DNA from: Hyphomonadaceae bacterium
GTDB taxonomy: Bacteria; Pseudomonadota; Alphaproteobacteria; Caulobacterales; Aquidulcibacteraceae
Assembly (NCBI GenBank): GCA_009773395.1
Contig: WRPI01000002.1
Coordinates: 48,413-112,412, forward strand
Length of the DNA stretch: 64,000 bases
Reading direction: 5' to 3'
Shown here one piece after another: positions 1 to 9,926 of this stretch (positions within the stretch are counted from its first letter, which is position 1; the number at the start of each line of letters is the position of its first letter). A program made the position numbers and the translations under genes. The notes beneath the pieces are model-generated. The model was not told the origin of the DNA. It did no database searches and saw only the letters and a program-made list of their open reading frames with translations.

Positions 1-50
1 CGCAAATCGAAGATTTGCAAGGGAGGATAAACCCATATGCGATTGCCCTG
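1..50. repeat. Right end of a dispersed inverted-repeat element, truncated by the window edge
   Basis: cgcaaatcgaagatttgcaagggagga is the exact reverse complement of 25721-25747. The following ggataaacccatatgcgattgccct nearly matches 25895-25920. Confidence 0.8.
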
Positions 51-73
51 GTGCATTAGGGGGAGTCCAGCAC

Positions 74-625
74 CTAATCAGGAATATAACTCTGCACCCG
101 CAGTGCAAGGCCGTCTATGCTTTTGGTGCGTTTGCTTATTTTTGCTAATCGTTCTTCTTTATTCACGGCCGCATGGTTTCTCGAAAGCGTTTGGCGGTCT
201 TTCACAAAATCCATGAAAGGCACGCCCCAGCCGCAACTGGTTTGCACATTTTCAACTTCAAAAATGAAAATTTGCCGTGTGCCGGGCAGTCTTGGGAAAA
301 GCGGCGACATGGCTTCCCATTCGTCATCTTGCGGCAAAATTGCGCGTCCGCGCGTATAGAACCGCATGATAAGTGCTGGGCCATCAAACGCACAAAACAT
401 GATTGTCGCACGGCCATCTGCCGCGAGATGGGCTTGGGTTTCATTGCCCGACCCACCGACATCAAGATAGCCGACTTGGTTTTCACTTAAAATGCGAAAG
501 CAATCCATGCCTTTTGGGCTTAGATTTATTCGTCCATTCTTATGCGCCGTTGCGATGAAAAACACATGTTGTTTTGCGACAAAATCGCGATGCTCTTGGT
601 TGATTTTGTCAAAAAACTCAGCCAA
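74..625 (-). CDS. Pyridoxamine 5'-phosphate oxidase family (FMN-binding split-barrel) protein
   Basis: 183 aa; N-terminal FFIATAHKNGRINLSPKGMD..., typical of PNPOx-like proteins. Confidence 0.8.
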   Translation of the reverse strand: MAEFFDKINQEHRDFVAKQHVFFIATAHKNGRINLSPKGMDCFRILSENQVGYLDVGGSGNETQAHLAADGRATIMFCAFDGPALIMRFYTRGRAILPQDDEWEAMSPLFPRLPGTRQIFIFEVENVQTSCGWGVPFMDFVKDRQTLSRNHAAVNKEERLAKISKRTKSIDGLALRVQSYIPD

Positions 626-626
626 T

Positions 627-2093
627 TTAATTCGCTTTTTTGGCTTTGGTTTTTGGCGTCGGCGTCACTGCTGCCACTGTCACTGGCGGTAATGGAATTG
701 CATTGGCTGCAGCTTGGGTTTTGGGCAAGCCAGCATTAACCAGCGCAATTGCGCGCTGCAATTGATAATCGTCAGTGTCTTTCCAGCTTTCTGGCGGCAT
801 ATCGGCAGGCATGTGCGGCGCTTTGCGTTTTGCGCCACTGTCATTGCCCAAAGCATTTGGCAAATCTTCTTCGCCACGGAATTCGGCACGTTGCCTTTCA
901 ACATCAGCAGCAGTTACTCGTCTTGCTGCAATTTCAATGTCAGGATCAATGCCTGCGCCTTGAATTGAACGACCCGAGGGCGTGTAATAACGCGCAGTTG
1001 TAAGCCTCAAAGCGCCATCACGGCCATTTGACAAAGGAATAATGGTTTGAACCGAGCCTTTGCCGAAAGTGGTTGTGCCAATAATCACCGCGCGGCCTCT
1101 ATCTTGTAGCGCCCCTGCGACAATTTCCGATGCCGAAGCGGTGCCGGAATTGATAAGAATTGCCAAAGGCACGCCTGCAAGTTTTTCGCCTGCAGTTCCA
1201 TATAGACGCTCAACTTCATCAGGGTTTCGGCCACGGGTTGAAACAACTTCGCCGCGATCCATAAATACATCGGTAACGCCAACAGCTTGATCCAACATGC
1301 CACCGCCATTATTGCGAAGGTCAAGCACAACCCCTTTAAGGCGGCCACCCAATTGCCTTTGAATATCGTCAATTGCGCGGTTAAGCTCGGTAGTGGTGTG
1401 GCGGTTCACAAAAGTTGAAACCCTTATGTAGCCAACATTGCCTTCAATGCGGTGGGTTACTGGGCGCAACACAATTATTTCGCGTGTAATACGAACAATT
1501 TTGCGATCTTCGCCGTCACGAATAACTGTAAGTTCAATGGTTGTGCCGGGGCGACCGCGCATTTTTTCAACTGCTTGATCCAAAGGTAAGCCAATAATAG
1601 TAACGCCATCAATTGCGATAATTTTATCGCCAGAGCGCATTCCAGCGCGTTCACCAGGGCTACCATCCATTGGCGAAATAACTTTAACCGCGCCGCCTTC
1701 GGACGAAACTTCCAAGCCAAGGCCGCCATATTCACCATTGGTCGATTGCTGCATATTGGAATATTCATTGCTCGACATAAAGCTTGAATGTGGATCAAGC
1801 GATGAAAGCATTCCATTAATCGCTGCTTCAATCATTTTGTCTTGTTTTGGCGGAACTACATAGTCGATAGTTGCGCGCGCCAAAACATCGGCAAAAATGT
1901 CCAATTGGTGCAAAGTGGCTTCACGATTGCCATCAATTTTCAATTCCGCATGGCTGGCAGACCAAGCCACCGCGCCACCGCCCAAAATCGCACCAAAGCA
2001 AACCGAGCCAGCGATTACTGGTGCAATCAACCAACCGCGCTTAGTCGGCTTTTGGGCATTATCTTCGCGAATATTGTTTGGTGCTTGTATCAT
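627..2093 (-). CDS. S41 family C-terminal processing peptidase (CtpA-like)
   Basis: 488 aa; PDZ domain and LDLRNNGGGMLDQAV...SGTASASEIVAGALQD...GKGSVQ catalytic region. Confidence 0.93.
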   Translation of the reverse strand: MIQAPNNIREDNAQKPTKRGWLIAPVIAGSVCFGAILGGGAVAWSASHAELKIDGNREATLHQLDIFADVLARATIDYVVPPKQDKMIEAAINGMLSSLDPHSSFMSSNEYSNMQQSTNGEYGGLGLEVSSEGGAVKVISPMDGSPGERAGMRSGDKIIAIDGVTIIGLPLDQAVEKMRGRPGTTIELTVIRDGEDRKIVRITREIIVLRPVTHRIEGNVGYIRVSTFVNRHTTTELNRAIDDIQRQLGGRLKGVVLDLRNNGGGMLDQAVGVTDVFMDRGEVVSTRGRNPDEVERLYGTAGEKLAGVPLAILINSGTASASEIVAGALQDRGRAVIIGTTTFGKGSVQTIIPLSNGRDGALRLTTARYYTPSGRSIQGAGIDPDIEIAARRVTAADVERQRAEFRGEEDLPNALGNDSGAKRKAPHMPADMPPESWKDTDDYQLQRAIALVNAGLPKTQAAANAIPLPPVTVAAVTPTPKTKAKKAN

Positions 2094-2186
2094 TTAATTT
2101 TGCTTCCTGTTTCGTATTCAATCTTATCACAAATTTTGTCAATATTATGGTATAAATATTGACAATTAACTATTGTCTCATGCAGT

Positions 2187-3401
2187 TCAAGTCCCCGCTA
2201 ACCATTGCGAAGGGTCTAAGGTAGCTTCGCCGCGCCTTATTTCGACATAAAGATCGGGAATAATGCTGGCATCGCTGGTCATTTCGCCCAATGGTTCGCC
2301 TGCCAACACTTCTTGCCCAGCCTGCACATAAGAATTGCCAAGCCCCGCCAAAACCAAGCGATAATCAGTGCCGACATTGATAATCAACACCCGCCCATAT
2401 GAGCGAAACGGCGCAGCAAACTCGATGCGGCCATCATAGGGCGAAACCACTTGCGCGCGCGCGCGGGTGCGAATTGTTATGCCACTGGCTTTGCCGCCTT
2501 CTGCGAGATCCGCGCCAAAATTGGTCACAACTTGCCCATTTGCTGGGCGTAATAATTTACCGCGCGCAATTTCAAATCCGCGCGCAAAACTTGGGCCTGA
2601 TTTGTTAGTGCTGCTAATTACGTCGCCCAATTGAGCAATTAAATCACGTAGGCTTGAAGCTCGGTTTGCAATTTGTGATATTATGGAACGCTCGGCCTGC
2701 GCATCGCGGCGCAGACGAACTTCTAATTCCTGCCGTTTGGCAATAAGGCCGCCAACGCTTGCTCTTGCCGTGATAAGGTTTTGCGTGGCTTCACGATAAT
2801 CGCGATTGCTCATAAGAATATCTTGCCGCACTTGGCGCAATTGCCCAATTTCGGCTGCGATTTCGCGGGCCTTTTTGTCTAATTGTGGGGCGACCAAACG
2901 CATTAAAATTGCAACTCTTGCCGCTTCGGTGGCATTGGTTGGGCGGATTGCCAAGGCGGGCGGGCGATCGCGTTCTACCGCGATAAGGGCGATGATTACG
3001 TCTTCAAGGGCTTGGCGCCTCGCCATAAACCGCGCATTTGCCATGCTTTCATTTCGGCGCAAAGTTTTTAACCTTGTTTCGGATCTCTCAACACTTTTTT
3101 CCATACGGTCGCGCACCAAAGCCGCATTAACGAGTTGATTTCTAAGATTTATGATTTCTGCTGCGGCTTGGTCGGCAGTTTTTTCCAAAACTTGCGCGCG
3201 TTTTTCACGGGTCTGTCTTTCGACTTCAAGTTTTTGCAATTCTTGTTTTTGCCGCGATTGTCCGTGAGTTTGTAACGGGATTAGCGAGCATAGGATTGCA
3301 CCAGCCAAAGCTACTTGAAGCTTTGATGTCTTGGTGCAAAAACTAGCGGCTCTAATTCCCATTATCCCTGCTTCACTCGCGGTGATAAGGCGTGCCAGCA
3401 A
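2187..3401 (-). CDS. Murein hydrolase activator EnvC-like, coiled coil plus M23 domain
   Basis: 404 aa; long coiled coil, C-terminal SPYDGRIEFAAPFRSYGRVLIINVGTDYRLVLAGL (LytM/M23 fold). Confidence 0.88.
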   Translation of the reverse strand: MLARLITASEAGIMGIRAASFCTKTSKLQVALAGAILCSLIPLQTHGQSRQKQELQKLEVERQTREKRAQVLEKTADQAAAEIINLRNQLVNAALVRDRMEKSVERSETRLKTLRRNESMANARFMARRQALEDVIIALIAVERDRPPALAIRPTNATEAARVAILMRLVAPQLDKKAREIAAEIGQLRQVRQDILMSNRDYREATQNLITARASVGGLIAKRQELEVRLRRDAQAERSIISQIANRASSLRDLIAQLGDVISSTNKSGPSFARGFEIARGKLLRPANGQVVTNFGADLAEGGKASGITIRTRARAQVVSPYDGRIEFAAPFRSYGRVLIINVGTDYRLVLAGLGNSYVQAGQEVLAGEPLGEMTSDASIIPDLYVEIRRGEATLDPSQWLAGT

Positions 3402-3849
3402 TTATCGACACCGCCCGATATATTTGTTCGGCAGCCATTACGCGGCATAGCTTGTGAGGCCAAGTTAATTTACCGAAAGATAGCTGAAAATCTGCCCGAT
3501 TCTTTAGCGCAAGGCCATGGCCATCTGCGCCACCAAGCGCGAAAAACAGGGTTTTTGTGCCAATATCGCGAAGGCTTGCAATTTTTTGGCTTAATTCAAT
3601 CGAACCAAGATTTTGGCCATTTTCATCGAGGACAATTAAAAATGCGTTTTTGGGAATGTTATCAAGGAAAATTTGCGCTTCTTTGTCGGGATTTGGAGCA
3701 GCGTTTTTATTGTCGATTTCGTGCAATCTTATTGGGTTTAGCCCGAGATTGCGGCCAATGACTTGGGCACGTTCCAAATAATCCAGCGCCATTGCTTGTT
3801 CCGGCTCAGTCTTTTTGAATTTGCCAATTGTCGCGAGTGTTATGTCCAC
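3373..3849 (-). CDS. rlmH: 23S rRNA (pseudouridine1915-N3)-methyltransferase RlmH
   Basis: 158 aa; FALGGADGHG and LSFGKLTWPHKLCRVMAAEQIYRA signature. Confidence 0.93.
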   Translation of the reverse strand: MDITLATIGKFKKTEPEQAMALDYLERAQVIGRNLGLNPIRLHEIDNKNAAPNPDKEAQIFLDNIPKNAFLIVLDENGQNLGSIELSQKIASLRDIGTKTLFFALGGADGHGLALKNRADFQLSFGKLTWPHKLCRVMAAEQIYRAVSIIAGTPYHRE

Positions 3850-3870
3850 GCAACTACCCTCTTAGGCGCT

Positions 3871-4290
3871 CTATGCATTGCCCAAAAGATGCTTGCTTTC
3901 GCCTGTCCAAATCCGTTCAATCGCATAAAATTGCCGCACTTCGGGTTTGAATAAATGCGCAATCACATCGCCCGCATCAATTAATACCCAATCGGCATTT
4001 GTGAGGCCTTCAACCTTTATTTTGCCTGCGCCAGCATCTTTTAGTTTGGAAATTATGTGATCCGCCAATGCCGAAACATGGCGGCCCGAACGGCCTGAAG
4101 CGACAATCATAATGTCCGCAATCGAACTTTTGCCTTCCAAATCAATGGATATCACGTCTTCTGCTTGGTCTTCATCTAAAGATTTAGTGATAATATCACT
4201 TATTAGTTTCGCCGAAATCAGCCCAGTTTTTTTTGGCTTGCGCACTCGCTTTGCTGGTAGTTTTGGTGTTTCGATATTTTCTTCCGACAA
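3871..4290 (-). CDS. rsfS: Ribosome silencing factor RsfS
   Basis: 139 aa; DIMIVASGRSGRHVSALADHI...ADWVLIDAGDVIAHLFKPEVRQFYAIERIW. Confidence 0.93.
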   Translation of the reverse strand: MSEENIETPKLPAKRVRKPKKTGLISAKLISDIITKSLDEDQAEDVISIDLEGKSSIADIMIVASGRSGRHVSALADHIISKLKDAGAGKIKVEGLTNADWVLIDAGDVIAHLFKPEVRQFYAIERIWTGESKHLLGNA

Positions 4291-4406
4291 TGGAAAACTG
4301 GCCTTTCATGCATCAATTGCTCTTGACAGAAAACCCATAGCGCAAAACACAAACTATTTCACCATAATTATCCATTGAACCAAAACCACTTGCGTCACAT
4401 GCAGAT

Positions 4407-5519
4407 TTGGGTGACAAAGCAAATCGAAAATATGAGCCAAAATTGTTAAGACCCCATATCACCCAATTAACTGAACTCGATATTCGTGCCCGTGAAATAT
4501 TTCGCGGCATTGTTGAGACCTATCTTGCGACGGGCGAACCCGTGGGATCGCGGACATTGAGTTTGCAGGGCATTGGCCTATCGCCCGCGACAATTCGCAA
4601 TACTATGTCGGATCTTGCCAATATGGGTTTGCTTGATGCCGCCCATATTTCGGCGGGCCGCGCGCCAACCCATCAAGGCATAAGGCTTTTTGTCGATGGC
4701 TTACTAGAAGTTAGCGAAATTGACGAAGCGCAAAAAAGTGAAATTGATGCCCGCATGGAAAGTGCTAGTGGCGACATTTCAAATGCTTTAAGTGAAGCTT
4801 CGAACATTGTTTCAACTATTGCTGGTGCGGCGGGCCTTGTCACAACCCCAAATCGTGAAGCCGCAATTCGCCAAGTCGAGTTTGTTGCTATTGGCCATGA
4901 AAAAGTATTGGTAATTTTGGTGTTTGATGATGGCCAAGTTGAAAACCGTTTCATTGATACGCCTAACGGAATAAGCGCTTCGCAGCTTCAAGAATCTAGC
5001 AATTTCATGAATTTTCATTTGCGCGGGCGCACATTATCCGAAGCTTTGAACGAAACCATTACTCAATTAAAATTGGCCGAAAGGGAATTGGACGAAGTTG
5101 CGCAACGCCTTATTCAAGACGGTTTTGCGCAATGGGCGGGTGTGCAAAACAATGAAAAGCGCAAATTGATTGTTCGTGGTCGTGCCAATTTGTTGAACAA
5201 TCCCGACTTGCATCTGGACCTGGAACGAGTTCGTATTCTATTTGATGAATTGGAAAAAAAGCAAGATTTAATCCAAATGCTCGATGCAGCCAAAGACGGC
5301 TCGGCGATTAAATTATTCATTGGCGCCGAAAGCCCTTTATTTGCGCTCTCGGGCTCGGCTTTAATTGCTGCGCCTTATATGGACAGCCGCAATCGTGTGG
5401 TTGGCGCTTTGGGGGTTATTGGCCCAACCCATATAAATTACGCAAGGGTTATTCCGATTGTTGATTATACTGCGCAGATGCTGACAAAGATGCTATCTAA
5501 TCGCGGATTTATTACATGA
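4407..5519 (+). CDS. hrcA: Heat-inducible transcription repressor HrcA
   Basis: AREIFRGIVETYLATGEPVGSRTLS...LSPATIRNTMSDLANMGLL...; C-terminal VIGPTHINYARVIPIVDYTAQML. Exact start uncertain (TTG in the track). Confidence 0.93.
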   Translation: MGDKANRKYEPKLLRPHITQLTELDIRAREIFRGIVETYLATGEPVGSRTLSLQGIGLSPATIRNTMSDLANMGLLDAAHISAGRAPTHQGIRLFVDGLLEVSEIDEAQKSEIDARMESASGDISNALSEASNIVSTIAGAAGLVTTPNREAAIRQVEFVAIGHEKVLVILVFDDGQVENRFIDTPNGISASQLQESSNFMNFHLRGRTLSEALNETITQLKLAERELDEVAQRLIQDGFAQWAGVQNNEKRKLIVRGRANLLNNPDLHLDLERVRILFDELEKKQDLIQMLDAAKDGSAIKLFIGAESPLFALSGSALIAAPYMDSRNRVVGALGVIGPTHINYARVIPIVDYTAQMLTKMLSNRGFIT

Positions 5520-5585
5520 GCAAGGCTGGATTTTATGCGTGTAAGCACTATTTACCACTAGCTTGTTATTACAATTTAGGAAACC

Positions 5586-6155
5586 ATGATGCCCAATAAT
5601 GAAATTGAAACTTTAGACGATGAATTGCCCAATGATGTGGAAACTGAGGCGATGGCCAGCGAAACTGAAGTAGTGGCCGAAATGAGTGTCGAGGAAGAGC
5701 TTCTGGCTTGCCGTGCCGAAATCGAAAAGCTCAAAGATGCCGCTTTGCGCGCTATGGCAGAAGGCGAAAATATTCGCCGCAGATCCGAGCGTGATCGCAC
5801 TGATGCAAGGCTGTATGCAATCGACAAATTCGCGCGTGATTTATTGCCAATTGCCGATGTTTTGGCGCGCGCTTTGGGCGCGGTTACGCCAGAGCAACGC
5901 GCCGATGAAGGGTTTAATTCCTTTGTGGACGGCATGGAGCTTACCGAAAAAGAACTTTACGCGGCATTCGAACGCCATCATCTTTTACGAATTGGTATTC
6001 AAGGCGAAAAATTTGACCCCAATTTGCACCAAGCAGTAGCGCAAATCCCGTCCGCAATCCCCAAAGACCACATCGCCGAAGTGTTTCAACCAGGGTTCAC
6101 GCTTTCGGGGCGAGTCTTGCGGGCCGCAATGGTGGCGGTTAGCGCTGGGGATTAG
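5586..6155 (+). CDS. grpE: Nucleotide exchange factor GrpE
   Basis: 189 aa; ALRAMAEGENIRRRSERDR...FARDLLPIADVLARAL...GEKFDPNLHQAV. Confidence 0.93.
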   Translation: MMPNNEIETLDDELPNDVETEAMASETEVVAEMSVEEELLACRAEIEKLKDAALRAMAEGENIRRRSERDRTDARLYAIDKFARDLLPIADVLARALGAVTPEQRADEGFNSFVDGMELTEKELYAAFERHHLLRIGIQGEKFDPNLHQAVAQIPSAIPKDHIAEVFQPGFTLSGRVLRAAMVAVSAGD

Positions 6156-6167
6156 GAGAAAATTCCA

Positions 6168-8045
6168 ATGAAATTTGCTAAAGTTTGGATATTTATCGCT
6201 TCACTTTTTGGCCTTTTGGGCAATATCCCTGCTTTTGCACAAGCCGCCCCACCAATCGAACTTACCAACTCCCAATCTCGCAAAAGCCAAGACCTTTCGG
6301 GCGCTTGGCATTATTCTGTGGATCCTTATCGTGTGGGCGAAGTGGGGTTTCATGGCGGTGCTCCATCGCCAAATGCTCAGCGCTTTCGCGATGTTAATAT
6401 TGATGAGGCGCTAATTGCCAATCCGTTCACTTTTTTTGAACAAGACATGGACAAAGCACCCGAAATCACGCTCCCTGCTGCTTGGAATTCATCGCAAACC
6501 GAACTTAGATATTATGATGGCCTTATGTGGTATCGCCGCAATTTTGAGAATATTGGCGCGGCAAATGAAAGGGCATTTTTGCATTTTGATGCCGTAAATT
6601 ACAAAGTCTCGGCCTATGTAAATGGGCAATTGGTCGGTAGCCATGAAGGTGGGTTTACCGCATTTAATTTTGAAATCACTGATAAATTGCGGGCAGGGGA
6701 CAACCAAATTACGCTTGGTGTGGATTGCAAACACGATGAGCAATCAATCCCACCGCCAATAACCGATTGGGATCTTTATTGTGGCGTCACAAGGCCGATT
6801 AGCGTAATTTATACGCCGCAAACTTTTATTGATAGTGCGCGTATCAGGCTTGATGAAGGCGGCAAAATTATCGGATCGGCGCGCCTAAATGGTTCACAGG
6901 TCTCTGGGCAAAATGTCGAAGTTTCAATTGCTGAGTTGAACAAAACTGTTCGCGCATTGACCAATAATGAAGGCGTCGCGAGTTTCGAAATTCGCCCCCC
7001 GCGAACCCTTCAAAAATGGTCGCCCGATAGTCCGAAACTTTACGATGTTCGCTTCACAACCGCCCGCGACGAATTAAAGGACAAAGTCGGCTTTCGCACA
7101 ATAACCACGCGCGGCACGCAATTGCTGTTAAATGGGCGACCAATTTTCTTACGTGGCATGTCGATGCATGAAGAAGAATTGGGCGCAAACCCAAGTCGCA
7201 ATATGACGCCTGAAGCCGCCCGAGCCTTGTTTTCGCAATTGAAAAACGGCCTACACGGCAATTTTGTGCGCCTATCGCATTATACACATTCGGAAACAAC
7301 TTTGCGCATTGCCGATGAAATGGGGCTTTTGGTTTGGGGTGAAATCCCGGTTTATTGGACCGTGGACTTTAACTCCGCCCATTCAATGGAAATTGCCCAG
7401 CAAGCAATGCGCGAAAGCGTTAGCCGTGATTACAACCGCGCTAGTATAATTGTCTGGAGTGTCGGCAATGAAACCCCGATTGGCGATGCCCGCAACCTTT
7501 TTATGGGCAATCTGGTCAGGCATACGCGTAGTTTGGACGATAGCCGCTTGATAAGCGCCGCAATTATGGCGGGCCGCAAAACTGAAAACGGCGTGACTAC
7601 AATAACAGTCGATGATCCGCTTGGGGCGCAATTGGATTTATTGGCGGTAAACACCTATAATGGCTGGTATTCAGAAGACGAATTGGACGTTTTACCAAGT
7701 TTCAACTGGGCGTCAAATGCCAATAAGCCAATGATATTTTCCGAATTTGGTGCCGACGCCAAATTTGGTTTTCACGACCCCACAGGGCGAATTAAATTCT
7801 CCGAAGAATATCAGGCTCGTTATTATCAGCGAACCCTTGAAATGGCCGATAGAGTGCCATTTTTGGTCGGCCTGTCGCCGTGGATTTTGAAAGATTTCAG
7901 ATCCCCACGCCGCCAACACCCGATATATCAGGAAGGTTGGAACCGCAAAGGCCTATTGAGCGAAATTGGCGAACGAAAATTGGCGTTTGAAGTTTTGGCG
8001 CGCTTTTATCGCGACAAACAGCTGCAATATCAAACTTGGAGGTAG
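6168..8045 (+). CDS. Glycoside hydrolase family 2 protein (beta-galactosidase/beta-glucuronidase-like), secreted
   Basis: 625 aa; signal peptide, GH2 sugar-binding domain, WSVGNETP acid/base motif and FSEFGAD nucleophile motif. Confidence 0.9.
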   Translation: MKFAKVWIFIASLFGLLGNIPAFAQAAPPIELTNSQSRKSQDLSGAWHYSVDPYRVGEVGFHGGAPSPNAQRFRDVNIDEALIANPFTFFEQDMDKAPEITLPAAWNSSQTELRYYDGLMWYRRNFENIGAANERAFLHFDAVNYKVSAYVNGQLVGSHEGGFTAFNFEITDKLRAGDNQITLGVDCKHDEQSIPPPITDWDLYCGVTRPISVIYTPQTFIDSARIRLDEGGKIIGSARLNGSQVSGQNVEVSIAELNKTVRALTNNEGVASFEIRPPRTLQKWSPDSPKLYDVRFTTARDELKDKVGFRTITTRGTQLLLNGRPIFLRGMSMHEEELGANPSRNMTPEAARALFSQLKNGLHGNFVRLSHYTHSETTLRIADEMGLLVWGEIPVYWTVDFNSAHSMEIAQQAMRESVSRDYNRASIIVWSVGNETPIGDARNLFMGNLVRHTRSLDDSRLISAAIMAGRKTENGVTTITVDDPLGAQLDLLAVNTYNGWYSEDELDVLPSFNWASNANKPMIFSEFGADAKFGFHDPTGRIKFSEEYQARYYQRTLEMADRVPFLVGLSPWILKDFRSPRRQHPIYQEGWNRKGLLSEIGERKLAFEVLARFYRDKQLQYQTWR

Positions 8046-8459
8046 CTATTTCGCTTCCAACCGCAAGGTTAAATTCCCGCCGCCATCGCCATTGCCCGCA
8101 TCCAGAGCAATCGCGCGCGATTTTACTGCGGGACCCGAAGTTTCGGCAATCACAAAGTCACGCTCATTGGTTATTGCAAAACGCTGGCCGTCAACAATAA
8201 GGCTTGCGCCTTCGGCAACGCCGCTGGTGCGTGCCACAAGCCGATAGCCACTGCGGGCATTGCATAATTCTTGCGCCACGCCAATTTCGGCAATGCCATT
8301 TGCGCCAATTGTGCCAAATGCTTGGCCCAATTCAACTTTGCATACCAAAGGCACATTGCCACCAAAAGCAACATTAGTTTGGCTGGCGCTAAAACCCATT
8401 GAGGCAAAAGCACCCAAGGCAGCGCTCGCCATAATAAATAGTTTGCTTTTCATAATCAT
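8046..8459 (-). CDS. Small secreted protein, possibly a pilin-like/SCPU-like subunit
   Basis: 137 aa with signal peptide; paired Cys and GYRLVARTSG...GASLIVDG resemble fimbrial-subunit strands. Family assignment is tentative. Confidence 0.5.
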   Translation of the reverse strand: MIMKSKLFIMASAALGAFASMGFSASQTNVAFGGNVPLVCKVELGQAFGTIGANGIAEIGVAQELCNARSGYRLVARTSGVAEGASLIVDGQRFAITNERDFVIAETSGPAVKSRAIALDAGNGDGGGNLTLRLEAK

Positions 8460-8643
8460 ACCCCAGAATTATTTTGGGGTAGAATAGGATAAGAAGTCTA
8501 AGTTATGGCTAACTAAATCGATAAAATGCGATCTAATTTGGGGCTTAAGTGCTTGTTAATAAAGCGTAAACCAAGATAAAAATGCAAAAACAGAACTCAA
8601 AGATTATTTGAGCTACGAAAAATAATCGAAATATATTGCATAA

Positions 8644-8807
8644 TAGAGCGGTCTGCGTTTATCTAGAATCATTTACCCTCGCAATTTTGGGCAATCTTTT
8701 GCACCAATTTCTCCAGCAATATCCCGATATTGCTTGAGAAATTGATACAAAAACCTTTCCCAAAATTGCAGCGGTTAAATGAACCTATCTAAACGCAGAA
8801 CGCTCTA
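8644..8807. repeat. 164-bp near-perfect palindrome (element E1)
   Basis: Left arm TAGAGCGGTCTGCGTTTATCTAG... pairs with the right arm (RC TAGAGCGTTCTGCGTTTAGATAG...). Centre is GCAATATC-CC-GATATTGC. Arms ~80% complementary by eye over ~80 nt. Confidence 0.9.
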
Positions 8808-9926
8808 GCTCATGGTTGCCAATTCGAGTTGCGATTTGGCGCCAGTTTTCTTTCGAATGGATCGCAATTGCGTGCGAACGGTGGCGACGCTATTGCCGCG
8901 TTTTTGCGCAATTTGTGACGGGGCATTGCCGGCTCTAACTTCAAAGAGTATTTCAGCTTCGGCCTGCGACAAGCCATATCTATTTGCGATTAGATTGGGT
9001 TCGCCTTCTAATCCACGGCTTATTTCTTCAAAAACCAAGAGCAAATTGGTTCTACCATAATTAAACAGCCGCAAATTTTGGTTATTTTCATGCCTGTCAA
9101 TCGGTTTGAGTTTAATCGTCGCGAAAGCAGTTTCGAAAGTCGCAGAACCAAGGCGGACAGCTTGCCTTGCACAATTTTCCCAAGCTTCGCCATGAAAAGG
9201 GTAAGTGCCGTTTTGCGCCAATAATTTCTTTGCGTGACTATTAAGTGAAAGCATTTTGCCTACGCCATTGGCAATACCAAATGGCCCGTCTAAATTTTCG
9301 AGTGCTTTGTGATTTTGGGTTGGGTCGCGCGCGATTGCGGCACGAGTGTGAATTATGGTTCCGATGCGCCGTAAATCATCATAAATACTGCCAAATCTCT
9401 CGCAATCTTCATAAGTGAATGGTTCGCCATCATAGGGACGCATTATACCAATCACGTCCCAAAAGGGTTCTTCAGGCCTAATGAGCGCCAAAAAATGTGC
9501 GCTGTGCATGGGAAAGCCATCGCTTGAAATGCGGCGTTCCATGAATTTTTTTGAATAATGTAAATTGGAAGCCAAGGCGCATTTGGGAAAACTGAGCGCC
9601 AATACTTTCTTCATGCGGTTTACGATTAAATCTTCAAAAACGCTAATATCGCTGGCAGTGCAGCCATCGCCTTCAGTCAAGTAAATTTCAAAACCTTTAT
9701 TGGCAAAATTAACACAATAAAAATCGACACCAGTTCCGCGAAACTCAGCGCGTAAGCGCGCTAAAGCATGGTGCCATTTATCGTCATTGTTGCCCAAAGC
9801 GCATTGATAAAGCTCTGCCATAATATCGGCCAAAATCGGATCAATTTGGCTGGTTGAAGGCTTGGGTGCCGGCATATTGTCAGCAAAATCAGTCAAAGAA
9901 GCAATTGGGTAAAAATATTCTGGCAT
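8805..9926 (-). CDS. LuxR-type HTH transcriptional regulator (copy 1)
   Basis: 373 aa; C-terminal YGLSQAEAEILFEVRAGNAPSQIAQKRGNSVATVRTQLRSIRKKTGAKSQLELA. Confidence 0.85.
   Translation of the reverse strand: MPEYFYPIASLTDFADNMPAPKPSTSQIDPILADIMAELYQCALGNNDDKWHHALARLRAEFRGTGVDFYCVNFANKGFEIYLTEGDGCTASDISVFEDLIVNRMKKVLALSFPKCALASNLHYSKKFMERRISSDGFPMHSAHFLALIRPEEPFWDVIGIMRPYDGEPFTYEDCERFGSIYDDLRRIGTIIHTRAAIARDPTQNHKALENLDGPFGIANGVGKMLSLNSHAKKLLAQNGTYPFHGEAWENCARQAVRLGSATFETAFATIKLKPIDRHENNQNLRLFNYGRTNLLLVFEEISRGLEGEPNLIANRYGLSQAEAEILFEVRAGNAPSQIAQKRGNSVATVRTQLRSIRKKTGAKSQLELATMS

Noticed and set aside
4291-4406. CIRCE operator upstream of hrcA
   Set aside because: No TTAGCACTC-N9-GAGTGCTAA-like sequence was seen in this gap.
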